Of a stretch of 6,129 nt of DNA, positions 1 through 5,370 are shown in pieces; the first letter of the stretch is position 1; every line of letters begins with the position of its first letter. Under the pieces are notes generated by a model that saw nothing but the letters and a program-made list of their open reading frames with translations, was not told the origin of the DNA and did not search any database. Where the stretch lies: assembly GCA_031281685.1 (NCBI GenBank), contig JAITFA010000175.1:1-6129 (forward strand), in the 5' to 3' direction. The translations under genes were made by a program, and so were the position numbers. This DNA comes from Treponema sp. (GTDB lineage Bacteria; Spirochaetota; Spirochaetia; Treponematales; Breznakiellaceae).

Positions 1-1271
1 CCGTCAACAAGAACGTCGTCACCGCGCTGGCTCTCGTCAAAGCCGATAAACTGAAGCGGTACAACGTTAGTGCCTTGATGCAAAAGCTGGTAGAACGAGT
101 GCTGGCCGTTGGTGCCGGGTTCACCGAAAACCACGGGACCAGTGGAGTAGGCGACCGGCTTGCCGAACCGGTTTACACGCTTTCCATTGGATTCCATATC
201 AAGCTGTTGCAGGTGCGCCGGGAAACGGGCAAGCGCCTGGCTATAGGGCAGGATAGCGGTGTAGGGATACCCGAGAAAGTTGCGCTCCCATACGCCGATG
301 AGGGCGTCAAGCAGAGCCGCGTTCTTGAGGGCGTTGGGTTCCAGCGCCTGTGTATCAGCCTCATGCGCTCCGGCAAGCAGGTCTCTAAACACATCAGGCC
401 CAAACGCTATCGACAGAATCACGCCGCCCACTGCTGAGGAGGAGGAATAGCGACCGCCAATGAAGTCGTCGATGTAGAAAGAATCAAGGTACGCGGGGTT
501 ATGGGCAAGCGGGCTGGTTTCACTGGTAACAGCGACAATATGCTTGCTTGGGTCAAGTTTTGCTTTGGCGAGCTTGTCCTTGATGAACAGCTCGTTGGCA
601 AGGGTTTCCTGCGTAGTGCCGCTCTTGGATACCAGCACAAAGAGCGTCTCTTCCAGCGGCAGTGATGCCGCCACTGCCGCGCCGTCATCAGGATCAACAT
701 TGGAGATGAAGGCGGCAGACAGCTTTTTTTTACCCTCAGCCACTGCCCAGTTATCAAGGGCGATGTACAGAGCGCGGGGTCCGAGGTCGGAGCCGCCGAT
801 GCCGATCTGCGCCACAGCCTTAAACGGCTTGCCGGTACTGCCCTTGAGCTTACCGCTGTGTATTGATTCGGCAAACGCGCTGAAGCGTTCCAGTTCCCGC
901 TTGTAGAAGATGCCGATGTCTACCGGTTGTCCAGCCGGACTGTCGCGCATTACCGTCTTGCCAAGCTGACCACGCAGAAGGTGGTGCAGTACCTTACGGT
1001 TCTCGCCGGTATTCATGGTTTCGCCGTCGAGGATGGCGCGGTACTTGGCGATAAGCTCCTGCTCGTCAGCAAGCGCCTGTAGCGCGGCTAGCGTGTCGCT
1101 GTCCACCGCCTTTGCAGCCCATGAGTAGCTCAGACCCGCTGCCATCGGGATAACGCTTGCTTTAACCCGTTCCGTATTCAGCGCTGCCGCGAAATCAAAC
1201 GCATGAGCGTTTGCCGCCAATGCCGTCAATGTCTGGAACGCCGACGTTTTGTCAAAATCCGTATAGTTCAT
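1..1271 (-). CDS. pgi: Glucose-6-phosphate isomerase, C-terminus cut by window edge
   Basis: Cytoplasmic enzyme interconverting glucose-6-phosphate and fructose-6-phosphate in glycolysis and gluconeogenesis. Translating the minus strand from ATG 1271-1269 gives 423 uninterrupted codons that run off the left edge. Visible family landmarks are NTGENRKVLHHLLRG near residues 88-102, the sugar-phosphate loop GIGGSDLG (157-164), SKSGTTQET (215-223), the PGI signature DFIGGRYSSSSAVG (269-282), MESNGK with catalytic Glu360, and GEPGTNGQHSFYQLLHQGT with catalytic His391. Glu and His are 31 residues apart, as in E. coli and rabbit PGI. The C-terminal catalytic lysine lies beyond the window. Spacing suggests the long form of about 530-550 residues, so roughly 110-120 residues are missing. 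The start is backed by an AAGGAG ribosome site at 1284-1279, 7 nt upstream. The gene has its own promoter upstream and follows argR on the same strand. An eight-A run (731-724) sits in the frame without breaking it. Identification is very secure. Confidence 0.97.
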   Translation of the reverse strand, partial: MNYTDFDKTSAFQTLTALAANAHAFDFAAALNTERVKASVIPMAAGLSYSWAAKAVDSDTLAALQALADEQELIAKYRAILDGETMNTGENRKVLHHLLRGQLGKTVMRDSPAGQPVDIGIFYKRELERFSAFAESIHSGKLKGSTGKPFKAVAQIGIGGSDLGPRALYIALDNWAVAEGKKKLSAAFISNVDPDDGAAVAASLPLEETLFVLVSKSGTTQETLANELFIKDKLAKAKLDPSKHIVAVTSETSPLAHNPAYLDSFYIDDFIGGRYSSSSAVGGVILSIAFGPDVFRDLLAGAHEADTQALEPNALKNAALLDALIGVWERNFLGYPYTAILPYSQALARFPAHLQQLDMESNGKRVNRFGKPVAYSTGPVVFGEPGTNGQHSFYQLLHQGTNVVPLQFIGFDESQRGDDVLVD

Positions 1272-1303
1272 TATAAGACTCCTTATCCGAGTAACTTTGT
1301 AAG

Positions 1304-1338
1304 ATTGTAACATAAAAGCGGATAGAGCAAAAGGACAA
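1304..1338 (-). promoter_or_regulatory. Probable pgi promoter
   Basis: Two overlapping sigma-70-like pairings are possible: TTGTCC (1338-1333) with TATGTT (1314-1309) at 18 bp, or TTTTGC (1332-1327) with TACAAT (1309-1304) at 17 bp. Either would give a short leader ending at the AAGGAG ribosome site. Three octamers beginning TTAC follow one another from 1310 to 1287, over the -10 and the likely start point. Promoter presence is likely because argR may terminate just upstream; the exact boxes are uncertain. Confidence 0.55.
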
Positions 1339-1375
1339 TCTCACGCAGAGAGGCCGCATTGCGCCGCTGGGTGAG
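1327..1375 (-). terminator. Possible weak argR terminator
   Basis: Just after the argR stop, CTCAC (1375-1371) and CAG (1369-1367) can pair with CTG (1348-1346) and GTGAG (1344-1340) around a single C-C mismatch, with a GC-rich loop that can fold further. The following stretch is only moderately T-rich (ATTGTCCTTTT), so this is a poor intrinsic terminator. It overlaps the proposed pgi -35 region. Confidence 0.35.
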
Positions 1376-1387
1376 CTTGGTTTAGGT

Positions 1388-1861
1388 TCAGGTTTCAAGC
1401 TCAGGGATGCTTTCCTTCATACTGTTTACAAAATCCTCGCCGCTAACGCCTTCGCGCAGGCAGACAAAAACTGTGTTGTCCCTGCCAGCAAGAGTGCCAA
1501 GCACATGGTCAAGGCCCAGGTTATCAACCGCTAACGCTACTGAGTCGGAATGACCGGAATACGTCTTGATTACCACCATATTGCCTGACCATTCTATTGA
1601 AACATAGCCGCGTAAAAAGTCGTGAATGTATGCCCGATCGGATTCCTGCCGCTCTTCTTCACCGGGCAGGGAGTAGACGTACCCCTTATGGCCATCTGAA
1701 ATTTTGCCCACCTTGAGGAGCTTCAGGTCCCGCGACAGAGTCGCCTGGGTAACGATAAAGCCTTCTTTGTGCAAGTATCCCAGTAAAGTTTCCTGAGACT
1801 CAATTCGGTAAGTCTGTATAAGCTTTTGAATAGTTTTTAAACGAATCAATCGTTCTTTCAA
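1388..1861 (-). CDS. argR: ArgR/AhrC-family arginine repressor
   Basis: Hexameric DNA-binding regulator that senses L-arginine and controls arginine biosynthesis or catabolism genes. The product is 157 residues from TTG 1861, the usual family length. Residues 1-65 form the winged helix, with recognition-helix motif TQATLSRDL (38-46), close to the family TQATVSRDI including the Ser-Arg pair. The C-terminal oligomerisation and arginine-binding domain includes TYSGHSDS (100-107) and GTLAGRDNTVF (122-132). The usual GDDT arginine-contact motif is replaced by GRDNT (126-130), leaving one aspartate of the pair. The frame is open to an ATG at 1918 (176 residues), but that start lies upstream of the transcription start predicted from the promoter at 1938-1910 and has no good ribosome site. 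TTG 1861 has GGAG 6 nt upstream and begins where family homology begins. glgC lies upstream and pgi downstream, both on the same strand; glgC is separated from it by a terminator. Confidence 0.93.
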   Translation of the reverse strand: MKERLIRLKTIQKLIQTYRIESQETLLGYLHKEGFIVTQATLSRDLKLLKVGKISDGHKGYVYSLPGEEERQESDRAYIHDFLRGYVSIEWSGNMVVIKTYSGHSDSVALAVDNLGLDHVLGTLAGRDNTVFVCLREGVSGEDFVNSMKESIPELET

Positions 1862-1871
1862 AGGTAGCTCC
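1859..1871 (-). promoter_or_regulatory. Ribosome binding site and TTG start of argR
   Basis: GGAG (1871-1868) stands 6 nt before TTG (1861-1859), in frame with the whole ArgR domain. This site decides the start: the in-frame ATG at 1918 would add 19 residues with no match to the family. Confidence 0.7.
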
Positions 1872-1884
1872 GGCGCACAACGCG

Positions 1885-1902
1885 CATGAATATCTATAAA
1901 TT
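1885..1902. promoter_or_regulatory. Candidate ARG box (ArgR operator) at argR
   Basis: On the plus strand the 18 bases begin with CATGAATA, identical to the left half of the Bacillus-type ARG box (CATGAATAAAAATKCAAK). The right half is degenerate; about 12 of 18 positions agree and the site is AT-rich in the middle. It lies over the predicted argR transcription start near 1903 and just downstream of the -10 box, a position suited to autorepression. Autoregulation is known for argR in other bacteria; here it is inferred. Confidence 0.4.
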
Positions 1903-1909
1903 TTGCATA

Positions 1910-1938
1910 AACATACAATGCCAGTGTGCTTATGTCAA
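1910..1938 (-). promoter_or_regulatory. argR promoter, strong sigma-70 type
   Basis: A perfect -35 box TTGACA (1938-1933) is followed after exactly 17 bp by TATGTT (1915-1910), four of six matches to the -10 consensus. The predicted start of transcription is near 1903, giving a leader of about 42 nt to the TTG start at 1861. Confidence 0.72.
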
Positions 1939-1996
1939 TTCACTGCTTTCTTGACGACACACGGGCTATGGTAGCCACAACTCACGGATTATGTCT

Positions 1997-2029
1997 ATAA
2001 AACAAACAGCGCGGAAAGATCCGCGCTGT
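1997..2029 (-). terminator. Rho-independent terminator of glgC
   Basis: Reading the minus strand, ACAGCGCGGA (2029-2020) pairs perfectly with TCCGCGCTGT (2015-2006) around a four-base TCTT loop. A T-rich tail (TTTGTTTTATAG) follows directly. This 10-bp GC-rich stem ends the glgC transcript and separates it from the argR promoter. Confidence 0.8.
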
Positions 2030-2040
2030 ACAGGAGGCTT

Positions 2041-2075
2041 GCCACAGAACACTTGCTCCACGCAAGGGTAGTGGC
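2041..2075 (-). repeat. Nested inverted repeat right after the glgC stop
   Basis: GCCAC (2041-2045) is complementary to GTGGC (2071-2075), and within it CTTGC (2052-2056) to GCAAG (2062-2066) around a five-base loop. The outer arm touches the glgC stop codon. The RNA could fold as an interrupted stem-loop ahead of the true terminator. No T tract follows, so it is not a terminator by itself; it may protect the mRNA 3' end or be chance. Confidence 0.4.
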
Positions 2076-3346
2076 TAGATTTTTGTACCCGGATAGATAA
2101 TCGAGTTTTTTGCAATGACTATGACGCCATCCACGATGTAGTAGTTGCCATAGTCGCCATCCTGCCGGTTTATATCGTCGATACCGATACGGCAGGCTTC
2201 GCCGATGCGGGCGTTTTTGTCGATGATCGCCCGGTTGACGATAGTACCCTTGCCAATACCCACATTGGGGATACGCGCCTCGTTGTTCTGCTGTTTCTGA
2301 CTTTCGTTTTCATAAAAGTCAGCGCCCATACACACAACTCCGTTGAGGCTCGCGCCACTTTCGATAAGGGTACGCACACCAACGATGGAATTGGTGATGT
2401 TGGCGTTGGTGATGATACAACCTTCCGCCGCAATAGACTGGTTCATGTTGCTAAAGTTCATCTTTGAGGGCGGCAAGTTACGCATGTGCGTATAGATGGG
2501 CGCTTTTTCATCATGAATGTTAAACGGGGGACGCAGGGTGGTAAGATCGAGGTTAGCCTCGTAGAAATTCTTGATGGTTCCGATGTCTTCCCAGTAGCCG
2601 TTGAAGATATAAGCATTGACCTTGAGCCGCTTGATGGCTTCGGGGATGATCTCCTTGCCAAAGTCAGTCAGCTCGTTGTTGAGACAAGTTTCCATATTTT
2701 GCGAGTTAAACACATAAATACCCATCGAACCCAAATAGCAATCGCCTCTGGATTTATCTTGCCGCAGTTCAACCGGGACCTTGAAATCCGAGATATCTCT
2801 GGTGGGACCGGGTTTTTCCAGAAATTCGGTTATTGTGTTGTTCTTGTCAACTTTAAGGATTCCGAGTTGGCTCGCGTTTTCTCTATTGACCATAGTACAG
2901 GCGATGGTGATAGCCGCGCCAGACTCGCGGTGTTTTTTCAGCAGGTCTTTGAGGTCCATCCGGTAAAGCTGATCCCCGGACAGGATAAGGTAGTATTTAG
3001 GGTTTTGTGTTCTGAAATGGACGAAATTCTTTCGTACCGCGTCTGCGGTTCCCTCATACCAACCGGAATGTTCAAACGTCTGTTCCGCCGCCAGAATCTC
3101 AGCGAAACCCTTGGAAAAGGAATCAAACAGATATGTTTGAGACAGATGAAGATGAAGCGACGCAGAGTTAAACTGGGTAAGAATGTATATCTGCCGCAGA
3201 TCCGCGTTGATACAGTTTGACATGGGTATGTCAATCAGCCTGAATTTGCCCCCAAAAGGGACAGCCGGCTTTGCCCTATCTTTCGTAAGCGGTATGAGTC
3301 GGGTTCCCTTACCGCCTCCCAAGATGATAGACAAGACTTCCGACAT
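2075..3346 (-). CDS. glgC: Glucose-1-phosphate adenylyltransferase (ADP-glucose pyrophosphorylase)
   Basis: Makes ADP-glucose and pyrophosphate from glucose-1-phosphate and ATP, the committed and usually allosterically controlled step of bacterial glycogen synthesis, in the cytoplasm. The 423-residue product has the normal family length. The nucleotidyltransferase domain shows GGGKGTRL (10-17), RAKPAVPFGGKFRLIDIPMSNC (24-45), YEGTADAVRKN (97-107), LSGDQLYRMD with metal-binding Asp125, FLEKP with glucose-1-phosphate Lys178, and GYWEDIGTI (250-258). From about residue 295 a left-handed beta-helix domain of short hexapeptide-like turns runs to the C-terminus. Several segments resemble cyanobacterial and plant enzymes more than E. 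coli GlgC. Start ATG 3346 has a near-perfect AGGAGGTG ribosome site (3358-3351). It is transcribed alone from its own promoter, divergent from the acyl-CoA synthetase, and ends in a terminator. No other glycogen gene is visible here. Confidence 0.96.
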   Translation of the reverse strand: MSEVLSIILGGGKGTRLIPLTKDRAKPAVPFGGKFRLIDIPMSNCINADLRQIYILTQFNSASLHLHLSQTYLFDSFSKGFAEILAAEQTFEHSGWYEGTADAVRKNFVHFRTQNPKYYLILSGDQLYRMDLKDLLKKHRESGAAITIACTMVNRENASQLGILKVDKNNTITEFLEKPGPTRDISDFKVPVELRQDKSRGDCYLGSMGIYVFNSQNMETCLNNELTDFGKEIIPEAIKRLKVNAYIFNGYWEDIGTIKNFYEANLDLTTLRPPFNIHDEKAPIYTHMRNLPPSKMNFSNMNQSIAAEGCIITNANITNSIVGVRTLIESGASLNGVVCMGADFYENESQKQQNNEARIPNVGIGKGTIVNRAIIDKNARIGEACRIGIDDINRQDGDYGNYYIVDGVIVIAKNSIIYPGTKI

Positions 3347-3369
3347 AATTCACCTCCTGTTCGATGATT

Positions 3370-3407
3370 CGTCCACACATTTGCGGACGTGTACGCGCTA
3401 TCGCGCA
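3370..3407 (-). promoter_or_regulatory. Two tandem hairpins in the glgC 5' leader
   Basis: In the transcript direction, the first hairpin pairs TGCGCG (3407-3402) with CGCGTA (3397-3392) including one G-U pair, loop ATAG. The second pairs CGTCCGC (3389-3383) with GTGGACG (3376-3370) including one G-U pair, loop AAATGT. They lie in a predicted leader of about 120 nt, with the second hairpin 11 nt before the ribosome site. Neither is followed by a T run, so they are not terminators. A role in translation control or mRNA stability is possible but unproven; I recognise no known riboswitch. Confidence 0.45.
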
Positions 3408-3476
3408 ATGTGATTTACAAAGCGATGAGCTTTCTGTCCATAGGCTTAAAATACAGCCACTGTAACAGCAGGAGTT

Positions 3477-3506
3477 ATTATATTATCATGTTTATTTATA
3501 GGTCAA
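3477..3506 (-). promoter_or_regulatory. glgC promoter
   Basis: TTGACC (3506-3501) and a consensus TATAAT (3482-3477) are separated by 18 bp. Transcription should begin near 3470, leaving a leader of about 124 nt, unusually long for a gene with such a strong ribosome site. An 8-base repeat TATAGGTC occurs at 3497-3504, covering part of the -35 box, and again at 3563-3570. Confidence 0.72.
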
Positions 3507-3554
3507 GTATATCACCTGCCCCTTTCTACAAGTGTGCCGATACCTGCAACCTCG

Positions 3555-3587
3555 TGATAAACTATAGGTCTTAATTAAACTAGAGGT
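3555..3587 (+). promoter_or_regulatory. Weak extended -10 and ribosome site for the acyl-CoA synthetase
   Basis: TGATAAACT (3555-3563) fits an extended -10 element with a four-of-six -10 core and no convincing -35 partner. AGAGGT (3582-3587) is the ribosome site for ATG 3594, with GAGG 7 nt from the start. The ribosome site is credible; the promoter is a guess. The rest of the 3347-3593 gap holds only the glgC promoter and leader. Confidence 0.3.
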
Positions 3588-3593
3588 ATAACT

Positions 3594-5282
3594 ATGATTG
3601 GTACATACACGCCATGGGTTTTTTTGGACGAATATCGGGGAAAGGCTTTTTCAGGTTCGTGGCCAACCCTGCCTGAACTATTTCGGATTATGGTTTCCCG
3701 TTTCGGGGAGCGTCCCTGCTTCACCATTTACGAGCCGGATCGTATCAGCCTGAACTATCGTGAGTCTCTTGCCAAAATTGAGGCCGTAGCCAGATGGCTT
3801 TGCAGCAAGAACGTCCGCAAGGGGGATCGGATCGCGGTAACAGGCAAGAATTCGCCGGAATGGACCGTGGCCTATCTGGGAATACTCTGCGCCGGAGCCA
3901 TTGTTGTTCCCATTGATTACCAGCTTAAAAATGAGGAGACCGACCTTCTCCTCAACACCGCCGGGGTAACGATCCTTTTCGTGGACGAGGAAAAGCACAG
4001 CCATTATGAGCAGAAACCGGGCCGGCTGACAGAACTAGTCTCACTGAAAAAAGGCGTGGGCGCGTATATCTACGAGATTGACGGACCGGTTCAGCCTATA
4101 GAAGAGGCAAAGGAGCTGGACACCGCCGCCATTCTCTTTACCTCTGGCACAACCGGTATACCAAAGGGCGTCATGCTCTCGCACCAGAACCTTGTCTCCG
4201 ACTGTTACTTGGCTCAGGGCAACCTCAAGCTGTACTCGACCGATGTGTTTTACGCACTCTTACCCATACACCATGCCTATACTATGCTGGCCGTCTTTAT
4301 TGAAGCGGTTTCCTGCGGCGCGGAAGTAGTGTTCGGCAAGCGTATGGTAACTAAGGCGATTCTGAAAGACCTGAAAGAGGCGAAGATCACCATGTTACTC
4401 GGCGTTCCTATGCTGTTTAACAAGGTGCTGGCGGGTATCATCCGAGGCATCAAGGCAAAAGGCCCTCTCGTCTATGGACTCATTTCGGTTCTGATGGGCA
4501 TTTCCGGCCTGATTAAGAAAACCACAGGCAAAAATCCGGGTAAAAAGATGTTCCACTCAGTGTTAAGTCAGGCGTCCCTTTCCACCCTGCGTATCTGTAT
4601 CTGCGGCGGCGGGCCTCTGGCGCCGAGCGTGTTCAGAAAGTACAACCAACTTGGCATTGATTTCATTCAGGGTTATGGCCTTACCGAAACTTCGCCCATC
4701 CTTACCCTTAATCCAGTAGAGCATTACAAGGAAACGAGCGTCGGCAGAATCTCGCCACAGGTTGATATGAAGATACTGAACCCTGACGAGCGGGGCATTG
4801 GCGAAATCGTGGTCAAAGGTCCGATGGTCATGCAGGGCTATTATAAACTGCCCCAGGAAACCGCCGCTACCTTTACTCAGGATGGCTACCTCAAAACCGG
4901 CGATCTTGGTTATATAGACAGTGAATCCTACCTGTATCTCACCGGACGCGCCAAGAACCTGATCGTTACTGAGGGTGGGAAGAACGTATACCCGGAGGAG
5001 ATCGAGAACGAGTTCCAGCTTTTTGAAGAAATCGATCAGATTCTGGTACGCGGCTTTGTTCTTGACAAGAAGATGAAGACTGAAGGCATTGAAGCGCTCG
5101 TATATCCCGATCAGGAGTTTTTCAAGGCAAGCACTCCGGCGCAAATCAAACAGTGTATTGAGGAGATTGTCTCGGAAGTGAACAAGAGGCTTCTTCCCTA
5201 CCAGAAAATCGAGAAGACTATCATCGTGAACAAACGAATGGAAGAAACTACCACCAAGAAGATCAAGCGCGATGTGGTTTGA
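3594..5282 (+). CDS. AMP-forming long-chain acyl-CoA synthetase (ANL superfamily)
   Basis: Activates a fatty acid with ATP to an acyl-adenylate and then loads it on CoA, feeding phospholipid synthesis or fatty-acid use. The 562-residue protein has the adenylate-forming motifs in order: P-loop TSGTTGIPKG (183-192), QGYGLTETSP (359-368), TGDLGYID (435-442), the hinge region GRAKNLIVTEGGKNVYPEEIE (451-471), and a C-terminal TKKIKR whose Lys556 aligns with the catalytic lysine of the usual TGKIKR. A hydrophobic stretch at 290-306 lies in the region expanded in long-chain enzymes and may aid membrane contact. Chain length is inferred from overall resemblance; a medium-chain or other carboxylic acid substrate cannot be excluded, so no symbol is given. 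The gene stands alone on the plus strand, divergent from glgC and convergent with groEL. Start ATG 3594 has AGAGGT upstream. Confidence 0.9.
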   Translation: MIGTYTPWVFLDEYRGKAFSGSWPTLPELFRIMVSRFGERPCFTIYEPDRISLNYRESLAKIEAVARWLCSKNVRKGDRIAVTGKNSPEWTVAYLGILCAGAIVVPIDYQLKNEETDLLLNTAGVTILFVDEEKHSHYEQKPGRLTELVSLKKGVGAYIYEIDGPVQPIEEAKELDTAAILFTSGTTGIPKGVMLSHQNLVSDCYLAQGNLKLYSTDVFYALLPIHHAYTMLAVFIEAVSCGAEVVFGKRMVTKAILKDLKEAKITMLLGVPMLFNKVLAGIIRGIKAKGPLVYGLISVLMGISGLIKKTTGKNPGKKMFHSVLSQASLSTLRICICGGGPLAPSVFRKYNQLGIDFIQGYGLTETSPILTLNPVEHYKETSVGRISPQVDMKILNPDERGIGEIVVKGPMVMQGYYKLPQETAATFTQDGYLKTGDLGYIDSESYLYLTGRAKNLIVTEGGKNVYPEEIENEFQLFEEIDQILVRGFVLDKKMKTEGIEALVYPDQEFFKASTPAQIKQCIEEIVSEVNKRLLPYQKIEKTIIVNKRMEETTTKKIKRDVV

Positions 5283-5299
5283 ACGACGCGCATCTGAAT

Positions 5300-5329
5300 A
5301 AAAAAGACCGCCGTGAGGCGGTCTTTTTT
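5300..5329. terminator. Bidirectional Rho-independent terminator
   Basis: A perfect 13-bp inverted repeat: six A plus GACCGCC (5300-5312), loop GTGA (5313-5316), GGCGGTC plus six T (5317-5329). The A and T runs make it work as an intrinsic terminator on both strands. It begins 18 nt after the acyl-CoA synthetase stop and lies 42 nt beyond the groEL stop, so it serves both convergent genes. Confidence 0.92.
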
Positions 5330-5340
5330 CATACAAGGGG

Positions 5341-5361
5341 CGAGGCGGTAAGTCCGCCTCG
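5341..5361. repeat. Second hairpin between groEL and the terminator
   Basis: CGAGGCGG (5341-5348) and CCGCCTCG (5354-5361) form a perfect 8-bp stem around TAAGT, 10 nt past the groEL stop. There is no T run on either side. In the groEL transcript it precedes the bidirectional terminator and may stabilise the 3' end or aid termination. Its layout resembles the hairpin after glgC, with GTAC abutting or overlapping one arm and an AAG in the plus-strand loop. Confidence 0.6.
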
Positions 5362-5370
5362 TACAACGGT

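Noticed and set aside
724..731. Run of eight A on the pgi coding strand, a possible slippage or phase-variation site.
   Set aside because: The frame is intact on both sides and the run encodes a normal Lys-Lys-Lys stretch; one read of the sequence gives no sign of variation.
2486..3220. A 244-codon plus-strand frame opposite glgC.
   Set aside because: It is a mirror of the well-conserved glgC coding strand, with no ribosome site or recognisable product.
3370..3407. Riboswitch in the glgC leader.
   Set aside because: Only two short hairpins are visible; no known aptamer core or terminator/antiterminator pair was recognised.
3389..3574. A 61-codon plus-strand frame from a GTG in the glgC/acyl-CoA synthetase gap.
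   Set aside because: No ribosome site, low-complexity translation, and it covers the glgC leader and promoter, which explain the region better.
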